Shown here: piece by piece, positions 30,594-40,300 of the stretch
Layout: each line of letters begins with the position of its first letter
Numbering within the stretch: position 1 is the first letter of the stretch
Virus record (IMG/VR): IMGVR_UViG_3300029309_000061
Span: 1-45,577 of that record
DNA: 45,577 bases
From: a virus
Direction: 5' to 3' (one strand)
Program-made: the position numbers and the translations under genes
The notes under the pieces: model-generated
Told to the model about the DNA's origin: nothing
The model's input: the letters and a program-made list of their open reading frames with translations, nothing else
The model's database searches: none

Positions 30594-30891
30594 AGACCCT
30601 AAAGTTGGTACAGGCAAGAAGCCTAAAAATACAGGCAGAAGGCTCTACACGGATGAAAATCCTAAAGATACGGTGAGTATTAAGTATGCAACCATCCAAG
30701 ATGCGAAAGACACTATTGCTAAAGTTAAAAGAATTAGCAAACCATACGCAAGGAAAATACAAATCCTCACCGTTCTGGAGCAACGTGCAGCCGTTCAAGG
30801 GAAAACTACACAATCCAGACTCGCCAAGCAAGCAAAAGTTTCGTTAAAGAGAAAACATAATGCCACTAAAGAAAAGTCAAAGAAGTCTTAA
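30577..30891 (+). CDS. 104-aa basic conserved phage protein (GTG start)
   Basis: GTG at 30577 (or 30580). DPKVGTGKKPKNTGRRLYTD, NPKDTVSIKYATIQDAKDTI and RISKPYARKIQILTVLEQRA mark a well-conserved marine phage family of unknown function. Overlaps both neighbours. Highly basic. Confidence 0.7.
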   Translation: MVVIAKDPKVGTGKKPKNTGRRLYTDENPKDTVSIKYATIQDAKDTIAKVKRISKPYARKIQILTVLEQRAAVQGKTTQSRLAKQAKVSLKRKHNATKEKSKKS

Positions 30892-31108
30892 ATCATGGTC
30901 AAAACAAAAGTGGAGAACCAAGAGTGGTAAACCCAGTAGCAAAACTGGAGAGAGGTATCTTCCAACAGCTGCAATCAAGGCTCTATCACCCCAAGAGTAC
31001 GCAGCGACAACTAGAGCTAAAAGAAAAGGCACAAAGGCAGGCAAGCAATTCGTTAAGCAACCTAAAGGCATCGCTAAGAAAACGAGAAGTTATAGAAAAG
31101 TTACATAA
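30860..31108 (+). CDS. DUF5872-like 82-aa basic protein
   Basis: MPLKKSQRSLKSWSKQKWRT, then GERYLPTAAIKALSPQEYAA and KRKGTKAGKQFVKQPKGIAK. This matches DUF5872, seen in marine phages and some algal viruses. Function unknown. Overlaps the preceding gene by 32 bases. Confidence 0.75.
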   Translation: MPLKKSQRSLKSWSKQKWRTKSGKPSSKTGERYLPTAAIKALSPQEYAATTRAKRKGTKAGKQFVKQPKGIAKKTRSYRKVT

Positions 31109-31125
31109 TATAGGATATTTTGAAA

Positions 31126-31389
31126 ATGATAGTTGAAGCATGGTTTGCTGTAGCTGTAATGCTAGGAGTATACGAGAATGGTATGCAGGATATATTAGTC
31201 TTTAAACAACCAAAACACGGACACTTTCACAGTGTAGATGAGTGTAAAGATTTTGTAAAGAATAACCCTGAACCTCTTGTAAAAACTGTATGGAAGTTCT
31301 ATGGGCAGAGACCTGTAGAAAGAGTTATTTGTGTAAACGAAGATGTGCTTAATACATTTGTAGCACAGAATAATAGCGTAGACAGTTGA
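31126..31389 (+). CDS. 87-aa putative exported protein
   Basis: ATG at 31126 preferred to TTG at 31120. N terminus MIVEAWFAVAVMLGVYENG resembles a short signal or anchor. Contains VDECKDFVKNN and a second Cys (ERVICVNED) that could pair. Stop overlaps the next ATG. Confidence 0.55.
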   Translation: MIVEAWFAVAVMLGVYENGMQDILVFKQPKHGHFHSVDECKDFVKNNPEPLVKTVWKFYGQRPVERVICVNEDVLNTFVAQNNSVDS

Positions 31390-31529
31390 TGCTGTACGAG
31401 CCTACATGTGAAGTGTGTGGGCATCACATTGAAGATGATAAGTGTGAGTATTGTGAACACACAGGTCACAACGGTGATTGGGTAGAAGAAGTTATAAAGA
31501 AGGAAGAAAATGACTCCAGAGACACTTGA
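31389..31529 (+). CDS. 46-aa zinc-ribbon peptide
   Basis: MLYEPTCEVCGHHIEDDKCE then YCEHTGHNG: two CxxC pairs (C7/C10 and C19/C22), a textbook zinc ribbon. Overlaps the upstream stop (TGATG) and 20 bases of the next gene. Probably nucleic-acid or protein binding. Confidence 0.6.
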   Translation: MLYEPTCEVCGHHIEDDKCEYCEHTGHNGDWVEEVIKKEENDSRDT

Positions 31530-31737
31530 TAGATGGCGAATACTTCCAAGACTTATGATGCTAGTGATGACAGGAGTTTACATTCGTTGTATAGAATGGG
31601 CTTTGAGTCAGCCAGAGTTGACCACACAACAGGCAGGACTAATATCCGTGATTACAGGAGCAATGACAGGGAGCTTTGCAATCTGGATGGGAGCAGAGAA
31701 ATCAGAACCAAAAAGAATGGAGAGGGAGGAAAGATGA
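31510..31737 (+). CDS. 75-aa two-helix membrane protein, holin candidate
   Basis: Two hydrophobic segments: LPRLMMLVMTGVYIRCIEWA and AGLISVITGAMTGSFAIWMG, separated by a short polar turn, with a charged C terminus (EKSEPKRMEREER). Topology fits a class II holin. Relatives in marine phages are usually unassigned. It lies just before the 3TM-family holin and endolysin. Confidence 0.62.
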   Translation: MTPETLDRWRILPRLMMLVMTGVYIRCIEWALSQPELTTQQAGLISVITGAMTGSFAIWMGAEKSEPKRMEREER

Positions 31738-31808
31738 GAAAGTATTTAAAAAGATTATGGTGTGCATTGTTAAATAAAAAATGCCATGAAGATTGTGACT
31801 GCGTATAA
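31734..31808 (+). CDS. 24-aa Cys-rich membrane-proximal peptide
   Basis: MRKYLKRLWCALLNKKCHED then CDCV, with GGGAGGAAAG just before ATG 31734. Amphipathic basic helix followed by three cysteines. ATGA and TAATG overlaps tie it to the lysis genes. Similar tiny peptides occur in this position in other phages. Confidence 0.5.
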   Translation: MRKYLKRLWCALLNKKCHEDCDCV

Positions 31809-32170
31809 TGCTAGGTACACTACTAAGTTCTGTATCTAGTTTAGCATCTTCTTACCTAGATGGTAAGGTTGCTGTTCAGAAGGCTGAAGCAACCATTCGC
31901 ATGAAAGAAGCCACAGGTGAGATAGATTGGGACTTAGCTGCTATGAGGGCATCACAGTCCTCGTGGAAAGATGAATGGCTGACTCTACTGTTCAGCATTC
32001 CTCTAGTACTGAGCTTCTGTGGTGAATGGGGTAGGGCAATAGTGGCAGACGGATTTACGGCTTTGGCAGGTATGCCACAGTGGTATCAGATTGCTTTAGG
32101 AGCTATCGTAAGTGCAAGCTTTGCCACACGGTCTGCAGGTAAATTTTTTAATGGAATAAAAAAGAAATGA
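31808..32170 (+). CDS. Holin of the 3TM gene-transfer-agent family
   Basis: 120 aa. TGEIDWDLAAMRASQSSWKD and EWLTLLFSIPLVLSFCGEWG then PQWYQIALGAIVSASFATRS match the GTA_holin_3TM family. Hydrophobic segments at ~57-75 and ~92-110, plus a weaker N-terminal one. Makes membrane lesions that let the endolysin two genes on reach the wall. Confidence 0.8.
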   Translation: MLGTLLSSVSSLASSYLDGKVAVQKAEATIRMKEATGEIDWDLAAMRASQSSWKDEWLTLLFSIPLVLSFCGEWGRAIVADGFTALAGMPQWYQIALGAIVSASFATRSAGKFFNGIKKK

Positions 32171-32409
32171 TACCTAAAATAAATAATGGTAAAAAAGTAA
32201 CTCGTTTAACAAATGGTATGGGATTTAAAGAGTTACAAAAAACTGCACAGTTAAATCCACAAACACAAGCTCTTATAAATGAAGGTGCTGTTTCAGTTGC
32301 AAGAGATAAATTAGCAAAAGAACTCAGATTTTGGAGAACTATACCAAAGTTTATACAACCCCCAAAACCAAAACTTGCTGATTTTTTACCAAAAGGAGTA
32401 AAGCCGTGA
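32167..32409 (+). CDS. 80-aa basic hypothetical protein in the lysis module
   Basis: Starts MIPKINNGKKVTRLTNGMGF; ends PPKPKLADFLPKGVKP. No membrane segment. Overlaps holin and endolysin genes by 4 bases each. Unrecognised; possibly a lysis regulator. Confidence 0.55.
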   Translation: MIPKINNGKKVTRLTNGMGFKELQKTAQLNPQTQALINEGAVSVARDKLAKELRFWRTIPKFIQPPKPKLADFLPKGVKP

Positions 32410-32873
32410 CATTTAAACTATCAAGTAGAAGTCTAGGTAAACTAGAAGGTGTAAATGAGTTATTAGTAGACACAGTAAAACGTGCCATTGAAGTGAGCAA
32501 GGTAGACTTTGGAGTTATCTATGGTGTCCGTTCTTTAGCAGAACAAGAAAAGCTGTACAAGGCAGGACGCTCACAGACTATGCGTAGCAAACACCTTATT
32601 CAAGAAGATGGAACATCACACGCTGTCGATTTAATGGCTTATGATGGCAGTGACCCAAGTTGGGACATCGTGATGTATGATGATATAGCAGACGCAATGA
32701 AAGCTGCAGCTAAAGAGACTGGAGCTAATATACGTTGGGGAGCAGCATGGAATATCGACAGCATAACAGATTGGGAAAGACCAATGGAAGATGCTATGAA
32801 TAATTATATAGATATAAGAAGGAGTCAAGGTAGAAGACCATTTATTGATGGTCCACATTTTGAACTAAACTAA
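32406..32873 (+). CDS. Endolysin: M15-type L-alanyl-D-glutamate peptidase
   Basis: 155 aa, GTG start in a GTGA overlap. GVRSLAEQEKLYKAGRSQ, SHAVDLMAYDG (zinc ligands H72, D75) and DGPHFELN (D148, H151) match the VanY/M15_4 peptidase fold used as phage endolysins. Cuts the peptide stem of peptidoglycan. No signal peptide, so it depends on the holin. Confidence 0.9.
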   Translation: MTFKLSSRSLGKLEGVNELLVDTVKRAIEVSKVDFGVIYGVRSLAEQEKLYKAGRSQTMRSKHLIQEDGTSHAVDLMAYDGSDPSWDIVMYDDIADAMKAAAKETGANIRWGAAWNIDSITDWERPMEDAMNNYIDIRRSQGRRPFIDGPHFELN

Positions 32874-33235
32874 TGGCACTTACAGAAAAACAACAGAAGT
32901 TCTTAGATGTACTCTTTGAAGAAGCACGAGGTAATCCTGTGGAAGCAAAGAAGCTTGCAGGATACAGCGAGAATGTTGCTACGTCTTCTATTATAAATTC
33001 TTTGAAAGAAGAGATAGCTGACCTCACCAAAAAATTTATTTCTTCTTCTGCTACTAAAGCAGCATATTCTATGTTTGAAGTTATGCACAGTCCTACAGAC
33101 TTGGGTAATAAAGAAAAGATGGTGGCTGCTAAAGACATACTAGACCGTAGTGGATTTGTTAAAACAGATAAGGTGGAGGTAACGGCAGCTAGTCCTCTGT
33201 TTATCCTACCACCGAAGAATGATGAGAACGACTAA
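32873..33235 (+). CDS. terS: Terminase small subunit
   Basis: 120 aa. MALTEKQQKFLDVLFEEARG then VEAKKLAGYSENVATSSIIN: the N-terminal HTH typical of terminase small subunits, followed by a helical oligomer region (AKDILDRSGF). It recognises the packaging site. One base overlap with the endolysin; two genes before the large subunit. Confidence 0.85.
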   Translation: MALTEKQQKFLDVLFEEARGNPVEAKKLAGYSENVATSSIINSLKEEIADLTKKFISSSATKAAYSMFEVMHSPTDLGNKEKMVAAKDILDRSGFVKTDKVEVTAASPLFILPPKNDEND

Positions 33236-33638
33236 GGATTGGAAACTTCCTGTACCAGAGGAAACAGATGATGGGTTTGATTGGCAACCTGTAGTACGAG
33301 TAGGACGAGTTATACCTTTTGGTTACGAGCAAGACCCAAAAGATAAAGATATTCTTTTACCAATAGTAGAACAATTAAATTTATTAGAAAAAGCAAAAAA
33401 ATATCTCAAACAGTATAGCTACAGGGATGTAGCAAATTGGTTGAGTGAACAATCAGGACGATACATATCCTACGTAGGACTTAGACACAGGGTTAAACTT
33501 GAACAAAAGCGTAAGAGAGAAGCTTCAAATAAACGCTATCTTGCCGAAAGGTACAAAGAAGCCCTTGAGAAAGCAGAAAAGCTTGAAGCCACAAGATTCG
33601 GTGCAAGAGACCAAAGTACACGCACAACCGAAGCCTGA
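33219..33638 (+). CDS. 139-aa HTH protein between terminase subunits
   Basis: N-terminal polar part, then YLKQYSYRDVANWLSEQSGR with YISYVGLRHRVK, a helix-turn-helix of resolvase/recombinase type, then a basic coiled coil (KRKREASNKRYLAERYKEAL). Shares 140 bases with the terminase large gene if that starts at 33499. May assist packaging or regulate transcription; known in many marine phages at this place. Confidence 0.65.
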   Translation: MMRTTKDWKLPVPEETDDGFDWQPVVRVGRVIPFGYEQDPKDKDILLPIVEQLNLLEKAKKYLKQYSYRDVANWLSEQSGRYISYVGLRHRVKLEQKRKREASNKRYLAERYKEALEKAEKLEATRFGARDQSTRTTEA

Positions 33639-35055
33639 GCCAATAGAAACGGAAGAAGCACAAAAAGTTATCTTCCAACCAAACAAAGGACCACAGACAG
33701 AGTTTCTGTCTGCAACAGAACGAGAAGTTTTATACGGTGGTTCAGCAGGAGGTGGCAAGTCTTATGCAATGTTAGCCGACCCTGTGCGATACTTTAATAA
33801 TCCACACTTCAGAGGGTTGTTAATAAGACGGACAACAGAGGAACTAAGAGAACTTATCTCTGCTTCTAAACAACTATATCCAGAAGCAATACCAAACATA
33901 AAGTTTATGGAAAGAGATAAGACTTGGGTAGCACCGTCAGGAGCAACACTGTGGTTGTCTTACTTGGATAGAGATGATGATGTTACACGGTATCAGGGAC
34001 AGGCATTTAGTTGGATAGGGTTTGACGAGTTAACGCAGTGGGCAAGTCCGTATCCATTTGACTACATGAGGTCAAGACTACGTGCAGCAAGAGGAAGTGG
34101 ACTAGACCTGTATCAACGAGCTACAACAAACCCCGGAGGAGCAGGGCATCAGTGGGTCAAGAAGATGTTTATAGACCCTGCACCACACGGCACAGCATTT
34201 TGGGCAACAAACATAGAAACAGGTGATGTACTACAGATGCCTAAAGGTCACAGTAAAGAAGGTGAACCACTGTTTAAAAGACGTTTTATTCCTGCAACAC
34301 TGTTTGACAATCCATATCTAGCTGATGATGGTATGTACGAAGCAAACCTTTTGTCCTTACCAGAGCATCAACGTAAACAACTGTTAGAGGGTAATTGGGA
34401 TGTTAATGAGGGAGCAGCATTTCCAGAGTTTAGTCGTAGGGTACATGTTGTTGAGCCTTATGATGTACCTCAAAGTTGGACTAAGTTTCGTGCTTGTGAC
34501 TATGGCTATGGTAGCTATACAGGTGTAGTCTGGATAGCTGTAACACCTTCAGAGCAGTTGGTTGTCTATAGAGAGCTATATGCGTCAAAAGTTTTAGCAA
34601 CGGACTTGGCTGACATGGTACTTGAAGCTGAAGTAAATGATGGTAAGATACGTTATGGTGTGTTAGACAGTTCACTGTGGCATAAAAGAGGAGATACAGG
34701 ACCTTCATTGGCTGAACAAATGATAATAAAAGGTTGTCGATGGAGACCCTCTGATAGAAGCAAAGGAAGTCGTATTGCAGGAAAGAACGAAATACACAGA
34801 CGATTACAAGTTGACGAGTTTACTGAAGAACCTCGACTTGTCTTCTTTAACACTTGTACAAATATTATATCTCAACTTCCTTCTATCCCACTCGACAAGA
34901 ATAACTCGGAAGATGTAGATACAAAGTCTGAAGACCATTTATATGATGCACTGCGTTATGGTGTTATGACACGACCAAGAAGTAGTTTATTTGACTACAA
35001 CCCAGATATGCAGCGAACTGGTTTTCAGATAGCTGACTCAACTTTTGGATACTGA
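33499..35055 (+). CDS. terL: Terminase large subunit
   Basis: 518 aa with the TTG start shown. Walker A GGSAGGGKS (80-88), Walker B SWIGFDELTQ (D176/E177), coupling motif TTNPGG (209-214). Nuclease domain with D334 (ACDYGYG), D390 (VLDSS) and the KSEDHLYDALRYG end (D479, D483). Drives DNA into the prohead. The start is uncertain: TTG 33499 has AGGG six bases upstream, and GTG 33601 is the next candidate; both are inside the upstream gene. Confidence 0.95.
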   Translation: MNKSVREKLQINAILPKGTKKPLRKQKSLKPQDSVQETKVHAQPKPEPIETEEAQKVIFQPNKGPQTEFLSATEREVLYGGSAGGGKSYAMLADPVRYFNNPHFRGLLIRRTTEELRELISASKQLYPEAIPNIKFMERDKTWVAPSGATLWLSYLDRDDDVTRYQGQAFSWIGFDELTQWASPYPFDYMRSRLRAARGSGLDLYQRATTNPGGAGHQWVKKMFIDPAPHGTAFWATNIETGDVLQMPKGHSKEGEPLFKRRFIPATLFDNPYLADDGMYEANLLSLPEHQRKQLLEGNWDVNEGAAFPEFSRRVHVVEPYDVPQSWTKFRACDYGYGSYTGVVWIAVTPSEQLVVYRELYASKVLATDLADMVLEAEVNDGKIRYGVLDSSLWHKRGDTGPSLAEQMIIKGCRWRPSDRSKGSRIAGKNEIHRRLQVDEFTEEPRLVFFNTCTNIISQLPSIPLDKNNSEDVDTKSEDHLYDALRYGVMTRPRSSLFDYNPDMQRTGFQIADSTFGY

Positions 35056-35063
35056 GGTAAAAT

Positions 35064-37175
35064 ATGAAAGAAAATGAAATAACTCCTGATTCAGTAGAAT
35101 CGTCAGCAATTGATGATATACAACAGGACGCACTTGTAGACACACCTGCAGGAGATATAGTTAGTTTTGTAAAAGGTAAGTTTACCAAAGCAGAAACAAA
35201 TAGACGAGGTGATGAGGAAAGATGGATACAGGCTTATAGAAACTATCGTGGTTTGTACGGTCCTGAAGTACAGTTTACTTCTACGGAAAAATCAAAAGTA
35301 TTTGTTAAAGTAACTAAAACAAAAGTTCTTGCTGCTTACGGACAGCTTGTAGAAGTATTGTTTGGTGGTAATAAGTTTCCACTGAGCATAGACCCAACAA
35401 TATTACCTGATGGTGTAGAAGATACAGTTAGTCTAGAAACAAATCCACAGCTAACAGAAGCTAAAGAACAAACAGGTACAACTCCTAGAGAGTTACCTGA
35501 ATTGTTAGCAGGAGAAACACTTCCAGAGTTTAATGAAAGAGTAGGACCTCTAACCGATGACCTAGACCCTGTTCAAGATAAAATAGATTTTAAATCGACA
35601 GGTAGTCCTACCTCTGTTAACTTTCATCCTGCAATGGTTGCAGCAAAAAAGATGGAAAAGAAAATACACGACCAATTAGAAGAGTCAAATGCTAAGAAAC
35701 AATTAAGGTCTGCTGCTTTTGAATCAGCACTATTTGGCACAGGTATAATGAAAGGACCTTTTGCCGTAGATAAAGAATATCCTAATTGGGACGAGGAAGG
35801 GATGTATAGTCCACTCTTTAAGACTGTGCCACAAACTTCTCATGTATCTATATGGAATTTTTATCCAGACCCTGATGCAAACAACATGGATGAAGCTGAG
35901 TTTATTATAGAGAGACACAAGATGTCTCGTTCTCAGTTACGTGCATTAAAAAAGAGACCATTCTTTAGACAAAATGCTATCGACAAATCTCTTAATGAAG
36001 GAGAGATGTATAATAAAGAATGGTGGGAACATGTCATGGAAGACAACAACCAAGAGGACAGAGCCGAAAGGTTTGAGGTTCTAGAGTTTTGGGGATTTGT
36101 AGATAGAGAAATAATAGAAGCCTATGATGTAGACATACCTGAAGAGTTAGGTGATGTAGAACAGGTGAGTGTAAACATCTGGATATGTAACAACAATGTC
36201 CTTAGACTTGTTATGAATCCGTTTACTCCTGCCTATCTGCCTTACTATGCAACACCATATGAGATGAACCCATACAGTATATTTGGTGTGGGTATTGCAG
36301 AAAATATGGACGATACACAGACTTTGATGAATGGTTTCATGCGTATGTCTGTAGATAATGCTGCGTTGTCAGGCAATCTTATTATAGAGGTGGATGAAAC
36401 AAACCTAGTACCGGGTCAGGATTTATCTGTATATCCGGGAAAAATATTTAGAAGACAGGGTGGCGCACCGGGTCAGGCTATATTTGGCACAAAGTTCCCT
36501 AATGTGTCGAATGAAAACATGCAGATGTTTGACAAGGCACGACAGTTAGCAGACGAGAGTACAGGCTTTCCGTCCTTTGCCCACGGTCAAACAGGTATAA
36601 CAGGTGTGGGACGTACAGCATCAGGTATTAGTATGCTAATGAATGCTGCTAACAACTCAATACGTAGTGTAATTAAAAATGTAGATGACTATCTACTAGG
36701 CCCTCTTGGTAAAGCATTCTTTAGTTTCAATATGCAGTTTGACTTTGACCCTGAGATAAAGGGTGACTTAGAAGTTAAGGCACAGGGTACAGAAAGTCTT
36801 ATGGCTAATGAAGTACGTAGTCAGAGACTAATGCAGTTCATGCAGACCGTATCTAATCCTGCTCTTGCTCCGTTTGCACGAATGGACTACATAGTTAGAG
36901 AGATAGCAAAGTCTATGGACTTAGACCCTGACAAAGTGGCTAACTCTATGGGTCAGGCTGCAGTACAGGCTGAGATACTTAAAAAGTTTCAAGAGCAGAA
37001 TCCACCACCACCTCCTCCACCTAACGAGGGTAAGCCACCACAAGAGACAGAAGAAGTTCCTGCAGGTAGTCAGGTACAAGACACACAGGGGTCAGGTGGA
37101 GCTAACATAGGAACAGGCTCAGTGCCAACACCTGATGAGCCGGGATTTACTGGTAATCAGGGTACAATACAATGA
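35064..37175 (+). CDS. Portal (head-tail connector) protein, podovirus type
   Basis: 703 aa. Long helical protein with GDEERWIQAYRNYRGLYGPE at the N terminus, KVFVKVTKTKVLAAYGQLVE, a WNFYPDPDANNMDEAEFIIE segment, PYEMNPYSIFGVGIAENMDD and TGVGRTASGISMLMNAANNS. These are usual in large podoviral portal proteins. Pro-rich disordered C terminus (PPPPPPNEGKPPQ). Directly after terminase, as expected. Confidence 0.88.
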   Translation: MKENEITPDSVESSAIDDIQQDALVDTPAGDIVSFVKGKFTKAETNRRGDEERWIQAYRNYRGLYGPEVQFTSTEKSKVFVKVTKTKVLAAYGQLVEVLFGGNKFPLSIDPTILPDGVEDTVSLETNPQLTEAKEQTGTTPRELPELLAGETLPEFNERVGPLTDDLDPVQDKIDFKSTGSPTSVNFHPAMVAAKKMEKKIHDQLEESNAKKQLRSAAFESALFGTGIMKGPFAVDKEYPNWDEEGMYSPLFKTVPQTSHVSIWNFYPDPDANNMDEAEFIIERHKMSRSQLRALKKRPFFRQNAIDKSLNEGEMYNKEWWEHVMEDNNQEDRAERFEVLEFWGFVDREIIEAYDVDIPEELGDVEQVSVNIWICNNNVLRLVMNPFTPAYLPYYATPYEMNPYSIFGVGIAENMDDTQTLMNGFMRMSVDNAALSGNLIIEVDETNLVPGQDLSVYPGKIFRRQGGAPGQAIFGTKFPNVSNENMQMFDKARQLADESTGFPSFAHGQTGITGVGRTASGISMLMNAANNSIRSVIKNVDDYLLGPLGKAFFSFNMQFDFDPEIKGDLEVKAQGTESLMANEVRSQRLMQFMQTVSNPALAPFARMDYIVREIAKSMDLDPDKVANSMGQAAVQAEILKKFQEQNPPPPPPPNEGKPPQETEEVPAGSQVQDTQGSGGANIGTGSVPTPDEPGFTGNQGTIQ

Positions 37176-37369
37176 ACCTAAAAAAGTTAGTAAATGATAA
37201 AGCATTGTGGGATAACTTTTTAGAATACATTGATGATGCTATTCAGAAGAATCACGTAGCCTTAGAGCAGTCTGATAATCATGTGGTTATTCACAGACTA
37301 CAGGGTGCGATAGGTGCATTACGCAGACTTAAATATCTTAGAGAAGAGATGAATGGACACAACAGCTAA
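37172..37369 (+). CDS. 65-aa helical protein after portal
   Basis: MNLKKLVNDKALWDNFLEYI then HRLQGAIGALRRLKYLREEM; wholly helical. A short helical protein in this place is common in podoviruses and may assist portal assembly. ATGA overlap with portal; overlaps the next gene by 17 bases. Confidence 0.62.
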   Translation: MNLKKLVNDKALWDNFLEYIDDAIQKNHVALEQSDNHVVIHRLQGAIGALRRLKYLREEMNGHNS

Positions 37370-40300
37370 ACAAACAGAAGCTGCATTTGGATTTCTTAAA
37401 AAGGGTTTACGACCTACAGAAGTTCTATACGAAAATCAATTAGAAAAAAATACTAAGAACGCAATAGAGTTTTTTGAAAAAGAAGAAAATTGGTTACGCA
37501 GAGAACAGGCTGAAGCAGTTAGGGACTATCATTTAAATCAAGGGTCAGACTACGATTCAGCTGCTAGAGCAGGATATAATTCTGTGGTAACAGCAGAAAA
37601 TTTACCCATAAATGCTGAAGCATTGTTAAGTGTAGATATACAGAATGCTGCATCAAAAGAAGACAAGGATTTTTTAGATTATGCCAAGATAGGTGGATTA
37701 AGTTTACTTCTTGGCATATCAGCTTTAGATTTATTACCCAGTAAACCAGTAAGTAAGACTATTAGAAAGTCTGGAGAGTTGATGAGTAAGGGTGCTAGGA
37801 AACTAGTAGATAAATTTAAGAATACTAAATTTGTAAACAATATGCCTGTCGATGAAGATACTGTTGAAGTATTTGGTAAAAAAATTAAACTAGATAGTAA
37901 TGTAGGATTACCATACAAACAGGAGTCCTATGACACTCAGAGAGCATATAATATGAATGTTCTTAGTGGGGACACTCCAATGAATTTGTCATTCTCAGGT
38001 ATTAATACATACAGTCCCACACTAGATGCGTTGAGAAGTGTAAACACTGATGTTAATCAGGTTATAAAACCGTCAGATATTATGACATATTTAAGAACTA
38101 TACCTGAAGACAATGAAGCAATTTTAAATTCTACTAGAGCTGAGTTGTTAGCAAATATTTCTTTTATAAAATTTTATGAAAATTTGGGGGTACTACCAAA
38201 AAATTGGGATGACCAGTTTAGGGCTGCTGATGGAAAAATACTTGCTGCTAAAAACGACAACCGTATACAAGCAGCAGAGCTTATGGTGGAGCGTCATTTT
38301 GATGTTGCATTTGACCCTAATACTTTAGGAAAAAGTGCAGCAGAGATTTTACCAGAAAGAAAAAAATATTTTATTAATTTAAACAATAAATTTATAAATG
38401 GATTAAATAGAAGACTAACTCTTCCTATGACTAATACTGACTCTGCAGAATTTCTTGTTGATGTATATGATAGTCGTAATTCATTTAAATCAGGTATTGG
38501 TAAAAGTCAGGCAATAGAATATGCAATATCAAAAAGAAATCTTCCTAAACTGGTAGAGAGTGATTTATATAATCAATACGGCACTGCTCCTTCTACTGAT
38601 AAAGTTACTAAACTAGCAAAAGATAAAGAAGTAATGACAACTGCAGAATTGGGAAGAGAGTATGACCCTTCTAAAGTTAACTTTGATGGCTATCCTTTTA
38701 ATCAACAAAGACAAGAAAGTGTTGGTCTTTTAAATTTAGATAATCTTCCTCAAGAAGATATTGTTATAGTTTTAAGAAATCCCGGAAAATTACAAAGCGA
38801 AAAAGCAGGGTCAGGCCGTCTTACTAGACAAACAATAAAAAATCCAGAGAGATTAGAAGGAATAGCATTTGGTTTAAATGATGCTAATAATCTTGCTAAG
38901 TTTAAATATGGCAAACAACCTAGTTTAGAAGAATCAATTAATTTTATTACAAAACCTTTGACTAAAGATGGTTTATCTCCATTTGATGCAAGTGTTACTT
39001 CTGTAATAGATGACTTGTATGTAAAGGTAGGAATAGAACAAGCAAGAAAAGAAGGTGGAGAAAAATTAGTTAAAGAATTTATGAAGTTAATATTTGAAGC
39101 AAAACCTGAAACTTTAAATAAACTTTCCAGACAGTTTGTTGATAACTATGTGAATAAAATTACATATAATCATCCTAATTTAATGAAGCCAAGAATAGGA
39201 GAATTTGAATTTCCCCTACCTACATATGACACTCCTACTAGAACAAGAAATATCAACCTTAATGATACAACACAGGATTTAACAAATTATTTACAGTCTC
39301 CTGACTTTGATGCAATGGAGTTTGGTGGCAGACAGGGCAGTGCTAAAACTATAACTGAAGCATTTAGAAATAGTAATATAGTTAAACCAACAGATAAAGA
39401 TTCTTTAGATAACTTTTTTAACTACTATAGAAAAACATCGACTATTGCAAACGCTCCTAATCTTTTAGGTAGAGAAGTGGCTACCAGAGGGCCAATAAGT
39501 ACTCATGGTTTTGGAGTGGATACTATAGCTCATATAAGAACAACAAAGCAAGGAGATTCAATATTTATAAACGAAATACAGAGTGACTTATTTCAGAAAA
39601 AATATAATGCTACGTTTAGAGCTAATTTTAATGAAGCTCTTAATGTTCAAATTGGTGGACTAACTGATAAGATTAAATCACCTAATTCATTTACAGATTT
39701 TTATTTTGATAATATAAAAGAAGGATTTGCTCCTGTTGAACTTCTTAGTGAAGCCGAGTTAACGAAAGTTGCAAAAGATTATGGTATAAATTTAAGAGGG
39801 AGTTTAGGGAGAGATATACAAACTACAACAGACCAACTTAATGCAGTTGATAAATTATTATATATGGGTGTTCCTATTAATAAAGCTGTTAAAAATATAT
39901 ATAATGAAAGTTATAAAGATATATTTGGTAAATCAAGAAGTAAAATATTAAAAGAAGTAACAGCTAAAACTAAACAAGATTTAAAATTAAACCCTAAGTT
40001 ACCTATTAATTCTACAGAAGAAATTATAGAAAAGTTATTATTGTCTACTATACTAGATGCTAAGAAAAGAGGAGCTAAGTATATTGTACTACCTAATGTA
40101 AACAAAATAGGAGAGGCTAGAAATTTTAGTAATCAACGACCTGATATAAATACAGGAGAGACTGCAGGTTATAATTTTCTTTTTTCAAAAGGGAATCTAG
40201 GTTATAGATATTCTTCATTAAATAATAATAAATTTCCTGAAACGGCTGAAGAATTTTTAAATGCTACATCTAGAAAAGATGGTAAACCATTTCAAAGTAT

